Below, piece after piece: positions 21,061-30,704 of a stretch of DNA of 64,000 nt (position 1 is the stretch's first letter; each line of letters opens with the position of its first letter). The translations under genes were made by a program, and so were the position numbers. The stretch is from Prorocentrum cordatum (Eukaryota > Sar > Dinophyceae > Prorocentrales > Prorocentraceae). The stretch lies in contig CAUYUJ010009446.1 in the NCBI GenBank assembly GCA_963575745.1, positions 865,259 to 929,258 on the forward strand, written 5' to 3'. The notes beneath the pieces were generated by a model, which did not search any database, was not told where the DNA came from, and saw only the letters and a list, made by a program, of their open reading frames with translations.

Positions 21061-21740
21061 GTTCGTTGGGATGTCGCGGGAGGCCCCTCGGGGACCTCTT
21101 GGGGGCCGTTTTAAAACCTCTTGGCCGTTTGGGGGCCTCTTGGGGCCTCTTGGAGGCCTGTTTGGGCGGGCTGTCGTTGGACCCTCTTGGGCGCTTCTGG
21201 GGCCGTCTTGGAACCTTCGTGGGCCTGTTGGGGCCCTGCTGTGGGCCTCTTGGGCCGTCTTGGGGCGGTCCTGGGGGCCTCTTTGGCTTGGAGCGTCGGG
21301 AGCTTGTGTTGTTTGAGAGAACAAGAGGCCCACAGTTTTTTTGTTGTTGAGAGAAGAAAGAGCTGAGGGAAATCACTGATTTTGGCCTCTCCAGGCCCGC
21401 TTAGGCCGTTTTGGGCGCCTCTTGGGCCGTCTACCTCTTGGGCCGTTTTGGGGCCATCTTGGGCGCATCTTGGGGCAGTCTTGGAGGCCTCTTGGGCCGT
21501 CTGGGAGCGTCGGGAAGCCGAAACGGCGAGAAGGCCAAAAACCTTCAAAACCTAAGGAACATCAATGATTCTTGCTTCTTGTGGCCCTCATGGGAGGCCT
21601 CTTGGGCCGTCTGGGGGCCACCTTGAGCGTCGTGGAGCGATCGTTCGGCGACTCGGGGTCCTCTTGGACCGTCTTCGGGGCCTCTTGGGGCCCTCTTGGC
21701 CCGTCGTGGGGGCTTCTTGGGCCAGAAAAAGTCACGCGGG

Positions 21741-22160
21741 GAGGTGCGCAGGACGGAGCCCAGGGTCACGTCGGGAGCCCCGCCAGATTTCGGGAACTGG
21801 GGTCTGGGCTCCTTGAGGACTCCCCAGGATTGTGGATTGAGGCTCCAGGGATTAGGCAAAGGATTTGAAGACACGCCCACTCCGTGCCCAGAGGCACGGT
21901 GGCGGATTCTCTGGAAATGAGAATTCAACAATGATTTAAGTATTGCTCGTGCTTATCTGCCCACGTGTCATCCAATATGCACGCCCCAAACTCTCGATAC
22001 CCGCCCTCTTCGTCCTCGGTCGTGCCCCTCTTGGGGGTCACTCTCATGCTACGTGTAGTTGGCGCAGCCCCTAACACAGAGGAAGGGATGAGAAAGGGGA
22101 CAACGGGGAGAAACAAGGATGGAGCACGACAGGGATTCGCAGAAGAGGGGTGTTAGGAGC
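21741..22160. other. Unique DNA, no confident gene
   Basis: A minus-strand frame (21925-22116) includes EEGGYREFGACILDDTWADK, which looks protein-like but short. There is no neighbour or motif to support a call. Confidence 0.3.
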
Positions 22161-22570
22161 AGAGAATCAAGCGATAGAACCAGACGGGCGGGTCGGGCGG
22201 GCAGATCCTAATCGGCGGGTCGGGCGGGCAGGCCCAGACGGCGGGGTCGAGCGGGAGGGTCGCTGAAACGTCAGTCCTGCAAGAATCGCGAGGAGGTCTC
22301 GAGCCATAGTGCGATTCCGAAGAAAATCGTGAGGAAATCGAGCGCGAGAGCATGATTCCTGAGTGTTCGGGGCGCGACATCCCAATACATAGCGAGGACG
22401 TACCACGCGAGAGCGCTATCCTTGGATACATTGTGAGGAAGTCCTGCGTGGGAGCGCGATCTTGAACTAACTGTGAAGAAAGATCACGCGGGAGCCGTTG
22501 TTGTAGTTCTGGGCCCAGGGGCCCAGTCTGAGGCCCAGGGGCCGGGTGCGAGCACAGGGAGGGGCACTTC
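22161..22570. repeat. Degenerate GC-rich short repeats
   Basis: GGCGGGTCGGGCGGGCAG is repeated near 22185-22250, followed by four or five poorly conserved ~57 bp copies with a GTGAGGAAGTCC / CGCGAGAGCGC pattern, then GGGCCCAGGGGCC. No coding signal. Confidence 0.55.
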
Positions 22571-22880
22571 CATTGAAAAACCAATGGGCACCAGCAGGGG
22601 GGGGCAACAATAATCATGTAGAAATATGAGAATTCAACCAGAATCCGCGCTTCGCAGCCCCACTTCAGCCACGCACCAGGGCTAGTACAAGACCGTCTGG
22701 TCCCCTCACTCTGATGTAGAGCTTCTGGCTACCCTCATGTGAAAGTGCGCTCGTCCTCGGTGTTCGCCCTCGCTGGCAGGCGGCACTTACGTGGCCTGGC
22801 AGTCGTATTCCCAGGGCAAGGCGCAGGATCCACCAGGCGGCTCGGACACTGGCCTCGGTCCGGGAAGGGGGGTGGGGGGG
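22571..22880. other. Unique DNA, no gene recognised
   Basis: No repeat or motif seen. Confidence 0.4.
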
Positions 22881-23030
22881 CAGACTGTTCTTTCTCTCTC
22901 TCTCTGTCTCTCTCCCGCCCCTTTTTTTCTTCTCCCCCTCTTCTCTCCCCCTCTCTCTCTCTCTCTTTCACTTTTGTCAATTTCTCTCTCTCTCTCTCTC
23001 TTTCTCTTTCTCTCTCCCTTGCTGCTTTCG
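22881..23030. repeat. (TC)n microsatellite
   Basis: Roughly 150 bp of CTCTCT with interspersed CCCC and TTTT. A shorter TC tract occurs at 23232-23275. Confidence 0.95.
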
Positions 23031-23039
23031 AAGAAGAGA

Positions 23040-23200
23040 AGCGGCATAGACGTAAACTTCTAGAGGTCCCCGCGGATTTCGTGGATCTGTGTTGGGCCCC
23101 CCTGGCGGCGCCTCCAGTACCGACCCTGGCGCGCTCCGCGCGCCAGAGAGGGGGGGTCCAGCGCAGATCCAAGACAACCGCACGGACCAGCGGAAGTTTA
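23040..23200 (+). repeat. Dispersed module P, copy 1
   Basis: The order GACGTAAACTT, GAGGTCCCCGCGG, GCGCCAG, GGGTCCAGCGCAGATCCAAG and GGAAGTTTATG is repeated at 23930-24090. The pair lies ~880 bp apart in direct orientation. Confidence 0.7.
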
Positions 23201-23765
23201 TGTTTGAGCTGTTGTTTTTTCACCTTCAAATGATGTATCTCTCTCTCTCCCTCCCTCCTCCTCCCTCTCTCCGTCCGCGGCGCGGCATGGAGGGATGTGG
23301 GAGAAAGAGGACAGAGGACTCCTTCCGCGCCCTGCCGAACGCGAGCCGTGGAGATCACAGAGCCTCACGCCAGGCCTCACCGGGCCTGGCCGGCAGCCCA
23401 TGTCCAGAGGTTTGTGTCCGGCGCGAAGAATCAGAGGAGCAACAGGTCATGATAACGATACACTCCAAGATCTCCAGGATTTCCCAGATGCTCTTATGTT
23501 CCAGGCAGGCTGCGGAAACGAAGGCCGCTAGATGCTCTGAAGCTCGTGGAACGTATCCTGAGCCACTCCCATCATGACACCATTCTCGTCCTAAAGACGG
23601 GGCATTTCGCGAGCCAGCCCGCCGCACATGACGGCTCAGCGCGTCCGCGCTCGGGCCTGGCGCCACAGCACCCCTGGCAGCCATGCCAGGCCCTCGCTGG
23701 TCGCATCAAGCAGCCGGCCGAGGGACGCTTCAGAGATCCCAAGGCTAGGACCAACGGATTCGTTG
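23201..23765. other. Unique DNA, no gene recognised
   Basis: A short CTCGCTGGTCGCATCAAGC segment near 23692 recurs, diverged, at 24118 as CTCGCTGGCCTCGTCAAGC. No coding call. Confidence 0.4.
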
Positions 23766-23845
23766 CAGAGCGTTCCGGAACGCTTTCGGGACTTCCTGGA
23801 GCGTTCTGGAACGGCCGCGGCGCCCGACACATCCTCCAGAGCCGC
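23766..23845. repeat. Dispersed TTCCGGAAC palindrome module, copy 2
   Basis: AGCGTTCCGGAACGCT (23769-23784) is a perfect 16 bp palindrome, followed by a diverged GAGCGTTCTGGAACGG and GGCCGCGGCGCCCGACACAT as in the copy at 5061. Confidence 0.75.
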
Positions 23846-23929
23846 TGGACATCAGAGAGACCCCCGATTTGCCCCAGTCTGATTTACCCCGATTTCGTTT
23901 TGGCTTCCTTCCTCGAGGAAGACAACTGG

Positions 23930-24090
23930 CGTACACATAGATTACCGGAGGTCCGCGCAAAATTCTCGCGCTTGCGCTGGACCCCCTCCCCGGCAAGCTG
24001 AGCGCGCCAGGTGCAGCGCCAGACGCGCCGTGAGGGGACCCAGCGCCGATCCAAGAAGTCCGCGCGGAGCTCCGAGCGTTTATGATTGGG
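23930..24090 (+). repeat. Dispersed module P, copy 2
   Basis: Matches 23040-23200 in motif order, with many substitutions. Confidence 0.7.
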
Positions 24091-24343
24091 TAGTCCTCTC
24101 TCCTGGACTTAGAGGTCCTCGCTGGCCTCGTCAAGCCGCCGTTCGACGGACGCCTCGCAGGCCGAGCGCTTCATCGCCCGGCGCCAGGTGCTGGCGCTGC
24201 CGGGCGGCCGCGGCGTCGCAGGAGGCTTCTAGCTCTCTCCGCTCCCAGGCACGCGCGGAGGGCGCCGGCCTGGGGCGGCGGCCCAGCGGCGTGAAGCTCT
24301 CTGGGGCGTTGCGCGATGGGTGGGCGCTCCTTTCTCGGTATCC

Positions 24344-24532
24344 TGGATGGGGTCCGAGCAGACGGTGTCGGAGGATCGCGCCGCATCGCCAATGCATCGG
24401 CGATGCGGCTCGGTGCGGAGCCCGGTTTTCTTCACGCCAGCGTCGCCGATGCACTGCCGACGTCGCCGATGCATCGTCGATGCATAGGCGATGCGGTGCG
24501 GTCCTCCGACCCCATCTGCGCCGACCCCACCT
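24344..24532. repeat. ~58 bp imperfect inverted repeat
   Basis: Left arm about 24344-24403 and right arm about 24472-24532 pair for most of their length. The core arms TCGGAGGATCGCGCCGCATC and, on the other strand, TCGGAGGACCGCACCGCATC differ at only two positions. The ~70 bp between them repeats GTCGCCGATGCA. It could extrude a cruciform or fold as a long hairpin RNA. Confidence 0.8.
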
Positions 24533-24617
24533 GTGAGGCCTCTACACATGGGAGGGGGGATCGAGGGCGACAGGAAAGGGGCCCCGAAGGGGCTGTAGGG
24601 TCCGGAATTAAAAAGCG

Positions 24618-24696
24618 CCCCCCCCCCCCCCTGACCTCTCCCGGGGGGGGGGATAGCGCCCCCGGCAGGGAGTATTTTATTATTCTTCGCCGCCGC

Positions 24697-24751
<55 letters not shown>

Positions 24752-24755
24752 TTCG
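24618..24755. repeat. Poly-C run and (CCG)n/(TCG)n microsatellite
   Basis: A C14-like run at 24619-24632, a G9 run near 24644, then CCG and TCG triplets at 24689-24750. Confidence 0.9.
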
Positions 24756-24919
24756 GTTTTTTCGAAGGTTTTTCGTCGACCCTCGATCTTCGGAGGTTTC
24801 TTCGATTTCGGCCTCTGGAGGCTGTTTTCGGGCCCTGGGACCGGCAGAAACGCATCCAGGATGATTATGCTAACGGAGTTCCCCACATAAAGAGATGAAC
24901 GGTTTCGCGGGACACATTT

Positions 24920-25135
24920 TCTTGATGCCCTCCTCGCTTTGGCGGGGCCCCGCTGGAAGGGGGGAAGGCTACGAAACCTGGCGAGGACTGGCCAGCCGAT
25001 ACCCTCCTCGCTCAGGCGGGGCCTCCCTGGAGGGGTGGGAGGGGCACGAAACCATGTAAATAGTATGGTTTTCCGATACCCTCCTCGCTCAGGCGGGGCC
25101 TCCCTGGAGGGGTGGGAGGGGCACGAAGTCGTTTG
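24920..25135 (+). repeat. Three copies of a ~75 bp repeat
   Basis: CCCTCCTCGCT starts at 24928, 25002 and 25079. Each is followed by GGCGGGGCC, a CCCTGGAGGGG palindrome and GGGGCACGAA in copies 2 and 3. Copy 1 is more diverged. Confidence 0.85.
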
Positions 25136-26060
25136 TCATTTGAATCCGCCGCTCGTTTATCATTTCAAATCATTTTTGATCCGAAAGCGTACAGACGCTA
25201 TTCTTCGCCCTTGACGGTCGCGCGGGTCGTCGGCGATTTCCCAGCGCCAGAACATTTATTATTATTCGCCCAAAGGAGGTTTTTTTATTCTTGATCCTAC
25301 AGGGGACCGGGGGGCTCAGGGAATGGTTTTTTTTTTGAAAAAAAACCCCCAAAGGGACCGAGGGTTGCAGGATCAGGGCCTTCAAGGGGCCCTGATGGGG
25401 CCACCTGGGGCCCCGGAGGTGCACGAGAGGCGCATGCTTCTTGAGATTCCCCGATTACTTAGTTGCTCTGATGCGCCCGTTTTGAATCGCAACACGTACC
25501 GTGCTCAAAAGGTTTGTGTTAACACGTTGCGTGTTGGCCTACGTTTTGGTGAACGTGTCGCGCCAAACTTACGTCTTCGGGATACGTTTTGAGCTCCGTG
25601 TGAACACTGCCTCGCAGAGTTCCCACACGTGTAGAACACAGCCGAGGTCCCCACCGACCTGCAAGCGGACAACCTTACTTATCGCCTCCACAGAGGCGCA
25701 GCTGAGAAGATGTAGCCACATGGACACAGCCAACCGCATCACGGCCAGGCGGTCCTGGATGAGAGCCAACGACGGAGGTAGGGCGAAAAGCGGGCGGGTC
25801 AAAGCGGCTGACCATTCCAGTGCCGTGTACCTGCGTTCACCGCACAGCGGGTCCCTTCACGCGCCACCAGGCACGCGGCCGGCGGCAAGTCAGCAGGAGG
25901 GCGGGCCCCCTTCCGACTGTGAGTCGTCAGACTCGCAGTGACAAGGCGGTGATGCCTCCACCCCTCCCCCTCCTGACTCTGCCACGGGCAGCGGGAGCGA
26001 GTCTGACAGCCAAGACCCCTCCCCCACCCGACAAGCAACATCAAATCCTGGCAGACAGCG
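25136..26060. other. Unique DNA upstream of a LINE remnant
   Basis: Contains A/T homopolymers near 25330. Plus-strand frames at 25501-26050 have no recognisable domain; they could be decayed LINE ORF, but I cannot show it. Confidence 0.35.
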
Positions 26061-26720
26061 AGGGCCATGCCAAAGCTCATGACGGACACTTGGGAACCGA
26101 TATTGGGGCGGTACTGGCAGACAGGGGCTCGCTTCGACGATGTCATTCCCACTTGGGAGGGGTGTGAGGCGGAATGCCACCAGGAAGTCCCCGCTCGCGC
26201 CCCCGCTCCACCCTCCGTCCTGACTGACGAAGCGCTCGTCGATTTCATCCGCGCCCGACCTGCCGCTCGAGCGGGCGGCCTAGACGGATGGACCACCAAA
26301 GAAGCAAAGACGCTGCTTGACGGGGCCCTTCGCCATTTTGCTAAAAGCCCTGAGAGCCATACAACGCACGGGGGGAGTGCCTGAGCCCCTCCTCCACACT
26401 GCGAGTTCCTGCCTTCGGCAAGGGAGAAGGGGAACTGCCTACGGACTGGCGCTTGCTCTCGGTCATGTCTTCGTAGACGTGTGCGCGGTAAGCGCCTGTG
26501 AACCGCAGCTTAGGAGGAGAGCCCTCTGGACCCGCCCGACGAGCTTCGGTGCGGTACCCCGCGCGCCTATCGGAGACGTCAGCACTGTATTGGGAATACA
26601 GGTGGAGCATGCCCGACACTTCCTGGTGCCGCTGGCTGGGGCTGCACTCGACAGGTAATAGCATTACGATTACCTCGTCGCGGACATCTATGTCAACCTC
26701 GTTCAAGTAAGAAGATATTG
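26061..26720 (+). pseudogene. LINE reverse transcriptase N-terminal remnant
   Basis: What it was: the segment just before and into the reverse transcriptase of a non-LTR retrotransposon. What is seen: a plus-strand frame (26067-26384) with WEPILGRYWQTGARFDDVIP, then LTDEALVDFIRARPAARAGG running into GLDGWTTKEAKTL. The AGGLDGWT signature corresponds to the conserved A/G-x-DG motif at the start of RT domains in this group. A shifted frame (26317-26658) continues with a G-V-P-E-P-L element, and a third (26498-26710) has RYPARLSETSALYWEYRW, matching the R-P-I / Y-R-x-W region in position. Two or more frameshifts and a stop make it non-functional. There is no YxDD box; the sequence passes into a composite repeat at 26718. 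Identification by eye is moderately secure; clade is not. Confidence 0.6.
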
Positions 26721-26785
26721 CGAAGGCCTTACGGCTGGTGCCGCCGACCCTGAATGACGACGACGACGACAACGACGACGACGAG
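26715..26785 (+). repeat. Composite dispersed repeat, left end, copy 1
   Basis: ATATTGCGAAGGCCTTACGG, GGTGCCGCCGACCCTGAA and a GAC/GAA triplet tract. The same sequence lies at 53893-53960. Confidence 0.8.
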
Positions 26786-27385
26786 CGTTCTGGGGGGCCC
26801 CTTGGGGGTACTTTGGGGGCCTCTTGGGAAGCTCTTGGGAGCCGCTTGGGAGCCTCGTAAGGGCCTCTTGGGGCTTCCTGGGGGGGCCTCTTAGGGCCTC
26901 TTGGGGGGCTTCTTAAGGGCCTCTGGGGGGATCGAAATGTCCGTTCGGTCTGTTCGGGTCCCCCGTCTGGGCTCCCTCTTTGAGCCGTCTTGGGGGTCTC
27001 CTCGGCTGTTTTGGAGGACTCTTGGGCGGTCTTGGGGCCTTCTTGGGTCGTTGTGGAGCTCTCTTGGAGGCCTCTTGAGCCATCTTGGGGCGGTCTTGGA
27101 GGCCTTCTGGCCTGTCTTGGAGCGTCGGGAAGCTGACAAGGCGAGGACGCTGAAATCTTTCAAAAACCAATGGGAAATCTATGTTTTTTGCCCCTTTGGG
27201 GCCGTCTTGGAAGTCCTTTTGGAGGCCTCTCAGGGCGTTTTGGAAACCCTTTGAGCCGTCTGGAGGTGACTTGGGTGACTTGGACCGATACTTCGGCGAT
27301 TCGGGGTCCTCGAAGACCGTCTCGGAGACATTTTGGGGCACTTTTGCCGCGTCTTGGGGCTTTTCTGGGCTCCCGAACCGCCCGG
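26786..27385 (+). repeat. 21 bp-type motif block inside the composite repeat
   Basis: About 600 bp of CTCTTGGGGCC-type elements with the marker GAGCGTCGGGAAGC near 27120. It lies between two halves that are adjacent in the copy at 53893-54110, so it looks like an insertion of the dispersed short-motif element. Confidence 0.7.
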
Positions 27386-27600
27386 GGGGGAGTCGTATCT
27401 GCCCCGGGATCCCCCGGGGACCCCCTTGAACCCCCCCCCGGGACCCCCCCCCCCGGGACCCCCCCCCGGGACCCCCCCCCCCGTCGGCGGGGAAGGGATC
27501 AAAGGGAAGGGGCTTCCCTTCGACTCGACTACAACGTTGCTCAATTCCGCTGAGTCAAACAGAACAGCCTCTTCCACACGCCGACAGGGTCGGCGGAATT
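27386..27600 (+). repeat. Composite dispersed repeat, right part, copy 1
   Basis: G/C homopolymer-rich stretch (27390-27483), then AAGGGAAGGGGCTTCCCTTC (an imperfect palindrome), ACAACGTTGCTCA and CACACGCCGACAGGGTCGGC. All recur in order between 54004 and 54600. Confidence 0.8.
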
Positions 27601-27780
27601 CTACGATAACCTCCATAGGTCGATTCGCAAAGGAGGTGCGTATTCTAGACCCTTGGCACGCACCAGCAGCCACCTGCAAGGTTGCTCTTCCCTAGACGAA
27701 GTCAAACTGTTGATGTGCGTCTGGGCCAAGAGGAAATACTGGTGCGCGCCACGATCCCTGAGCACAACGCTGGTCGACGA
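27601..27780. other. Short unique stretch
   Basis: No gene or repeat recognised. Confidence 0.4.
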
Positions 27781-28025
27781 CACTAATTCATGAAGGGATC
27801 GGCTCGGTTCGGTTCGGTCCGGTTCTGCAGCCGGGTCGGTTTTGCTTGGCCGGTTCGGTTTGGCATCGGTCCGGTTTCGGCCGGTTCGGCTTGGGCCTGC
27901 CGCCGGTTCGGTTCGGTTCCGGTTTTCGCGCGGTTGGGTCCGACCGGTTCGGTTCGGTTCGAGTGGCCGCTCCGGTTCGGTTCGGCCCGACTGGTCAGGT
28001 GCGACGTTGGGCGCCCCGTCTGCGT
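27781..28025 (+). repeat. GGTTCG pentamer/decamer repeat, left flank
   Basis: Repeats of CGGTT/CGGTC-type pentamers (GGTTCGGTTC). It frames the minisatellite on the left, with the mirror-positioned right flank at 29195-29395. Confidence 0.9.
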
Positions 28026-28047
28026 AAGCGACGACCCAGTTTGAAAA

Positions 28048-28200
28048 AAAGGGAGGAGGAGGAGGAGGAGGAGGAGGAGGAGGAGGAGGAGGAGGAGGAG
28101 GAGGAGGAGGAGGAGGAGGCGGAGGCGGAGGCGGAGGAGGGAGGAGGAGGACGACGAGGAGGAGAAGGAGGAGGAGGAGCAGGAGGAGAAACGTGGAGGC
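28048..28200. repeat. (GGA)n microsatellite
   Basis: About 150 bp of GGA/GGC triplets. Confidence 0.95.
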
Positions 28201-28224
28201 GTGGAGGCGCGAGGCCCTCCAGCG

Positions 28225-29195
28225 ACGTGCCCCGACGGGGGTCGCAGCCCCGACGGGGGTCGCAGCCCCGAGGGGGGTCGCAGCCCCGAGGGGGGTCGCG
28301 CCCGCCAGGGGGGTTGCACCGCCAGGGGGGTTGCACCCGCCAGGGGGGGTCGCGCCCGCCAGGGGGGTCGCGCCCGCCTGGGGGGTCGCAGCCCGCCAGG
28401 GGGGTTGCACCCGCCAGGGGGGTCCAGGGGGGTCGCAGCCCGCCAGGGGGGTGTCGCAGCCCGCCAGGGGGGTGCACCCGCCAGGGGGCCCGCCAGCCCG
28501 CCAGGTCGCGCGCCAGGGGGGTGCCAGGGGGGTCGCCCGCCAGGGGGTCGCACCCGCCAGGGGGGTTGCGCCCGCCCGCCAGGGGGGTTCACCCGCCAGG
28601 GGGGTTGCACCCGCCAGGGGGGTGCGCCCGCCAGGGGGGTTTTTGCAGGGGGGTTGCGCCCGCCAGGGGGGTTGCACCCGCCAGGGGGGTTGCGCCCGCC
28701 AGGGGGGTTGCGCCCGCCAGGGGGGTTGCGCCCGCCAGGGGGGTTGCACCCGCCAGGGGGGTTGCACCCGCCAGGGGGGTTGCACCCGCCAGGGGGGTTG
28801 CACCCGCCAGGGGGGTTGCGCCCGCCAGGGGGGTTGCACCCGCCAGGGGGGTTGCACCCGCCAGGGGGGTTGCACCCGCCAGGGGGGTTGCGCCCGCCAG
28901 GGGGGTTGCACCCGCCAGGGGGGTTGCACCCGCCAGGGGGGTTGCGCCCGCCAGGGGGGTTGCACCCGCCAGGGGGGTTGCACCCGCCAGGGGGGTTGCG
29001 CCCGCCAGGGGGGTTGCGCCCGCCAGGGGGGTTGCACCCGCGAGGGGGGTCGCGCCCGCCAGGGGGGTCGCACCCGCAAAGGGGGGTCGCACCCGCGAGG
29101 GGGGTCGCACCCGCCAGGGGGGTCACAGCCCGCGAGGGGGGTCGCGCCCGCCAGGGGGGTCGCAGCCCGCCAGGGGGGTCGCAGCCCGCCAGAGG
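28225..29195 (+). repeat. 18 bp G-rich minisatellite
   Basis: Unit CCAGGGGGGTTGCACCCG and variants (GCGCCCG, TCGCAGCCCG). From 28640 to 29045 about 22 copies are almost perfect; the edges are degenerate. Each unit carries a run of six Gs on the plus strand, so the tract has dense G-quadruplex potential. The 18 bp period keeps all frames open and produces long GCTRQG, VAPARG and PPWRVQ hexapeptide frames (up to 598 codons) that I do not regard as proteins. Confidence 0.95.
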
Positions 29196-29395
29196 GGTTC
29201 GGTTCGGTTCCCGTCGGTTCGGTTCAGGGGCCGCCCGGTTCCGGTTCGGTTCCGGTTCTGGTTCGGTTCGGTCCTCGCCGGTTCGGTTCTGAATGAATTC
29301 GGTTCGGTCCGGTTCGGTTTTCTACGTTCCTGGTTTTGGACCGGTTCGGTCCGGTTCGGTCACGGTTTTCGGTTCTCGGTTCGGTGCGGTCCCTT
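29196..29395 (+). repeat. GGTTCG repeat, right flank
   Basis: Same pentamer family and same orientation as 27781-28025. Confidence 0.9.
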
Positions 29396-30290
29396 CATGC
29401 TAATTCCGCCGCGCCCACTGCCAGTGGGCTCCAAGCATCACTTGTCGAGACTGTCATCTCCGACCGCCTCTCAGGCCAGAACATTCACCCTTGTAAAATT
29501 GTTGGCTGGGCTCTCAGCGAAGAGCTCCACGACCAGACGGCAGCTCTCTAACCAAAGGAACACCCGCTGCAAGCTCGCCACCAGGTGGAGATTGTGGGAA
29601 GCTGCGTCAACGTGGCACCTGTCGCGGATGATGCAAACCTGAATCCGGCGCCCGCCGCGGATGCAGAGTCCGACGTAATATCATCAGACTCCCACGTATA
29701 GGTCGCTTCCCCGAAGGTGCCCATGTTCGCGCCCGCTCGGCCAGACCCCTCGCTGCTAGTGCGTGCACCACAGGTGCCGACATCCAAGCCCCCAGCACGA
29801 GAGCACGTAACCTAGAAATAATTCAACGTTCGCCACCATTCGCCCCAAGGGGCTACCCTGGATCTCGCAGTGGGCTCCTCTACGCTTGCGCTGTCCCTTG
29901 GCATGCCTGAGAGCTGGGCGCGATTGCGCAATGGGAAGCCCTGCTCGGGCTGCGGCGGCAGGTGCGGAGAGACACCAGTCTCAATACTGAAGCCGAAGAG
30001 CGGCGCGACCACGCGCAGACCTCCCAAAGAGGTGGCCCTGTTGGCAGAGTCTGGCAAAACATTGCCCTTCTCGAGTGGAGCTGGCAATTCTTTGGCACGA
30101 TGCATGACGACTGGAGTACCTACTCACCTTTCACGGTTATCCGTAAGGGCTTCGCCCCCTGCCACGGGCCCCTTATATCAGAATGGGATATATCAGAGTC
30201 GCGTCGGTGCGTCTCGGCACTGCCTTCGCGTATCTGGGAACATCATGCGGGGGCGGATCGGAATCATCAGCGCATGTTGAGCGTTGGCGT
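29396..30290. other. Unique DNA, no confident gene
   Basis: Frames on both strands are short. A plus-strand stretch near 29575-29700 reads like protein, with NLNPAPAADAESDVISSDSH, but has no start, splice or family support. Confidence 0.35.
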
Positions 30291-30294
30291 TATC

Positions 30295-30620
30295 CAACTG
30301 GCCTTTGGCCCATTCCGCCACCGTGCCTGGGTTGTGGGTCTGAGGCCTCTGGTATATGTGTTGGGGTGTCGTGGGGAGCCGGGAGCCTCTCGGGGGCCTC
30401 TTGGAGGCGGTTTGGCGCCTCTCGGGGGCCTCTCGGGGCGTCTTGGGGCCCTCTTGGGCCGTCTTGAGCGCCTCTTGGGCCATCTTGGAGACCTCTTGGG
30501 CCGTCTTGAGGCCCTCTTTGTGCTGTCTTGGGGCGGTCTTGGGAGCTTCTTGAGCCGTGTTGGAGCGTCGGAAAGCCGAACATGCATCCTTCAAAAACCG
30601 TCGGGCCTCTTCGGGCTCTC
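30295..30620 (+). repeat. Dispersed 21 bp-motif element
   Basis: It begins GGCCCATTCCGCCACCGTGC as at 21007, continues as CTCTTGGGGCC/CCGTCTTG repeats, and ends GGAGCGTCGGAAAGCCGAAC, the usual right end of a unit. Confidence 0.8.
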
Positions 30621-30704
30621 TTCGGGAGGCCTCTTGGAGCGCTCTTGGGGCCTCATTGGACCCTGTTGGGCCGTCCTAGAGTCATCTTCGGGCGCCTTGG
30701 AGAA

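Larger units (their letters stand above)
12831..21740 (+). repeat. Macro-array of the 21 bp motif
   Basis: Nearly 9 kb of alternating CTTGGGGGCCT (11 bp) and CTTGGGCCGT (10 bp) elements. They form ~390 bp units recognised by GACGCCGTCGGAAGCCG (12944, 14065, 14438, 14855, 16047, 16440, 17600, 18000, 19028, 20095) and by CCAAAATCCTTCAAAAAC. These group into 1.0-2.0 kb macro-units bounded by hairpin modules; hairpin-to-hairpin distances are about 1984, 1556, 1532, 1067 and 1010 bp. The 21 bp period keeps frames open on both strands, giving LGRLGPS-like and AQEAPKT-like heptad peptides that are artefacts of the repeat. Confidence 0.92.

Noticed and set aside
27601-29642. Long collagen- or mucin-like repetitive proteins
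   Set aside because: The hexapeptides are translations of an 18 bp DNA minisatellite open in all frames on both strands.
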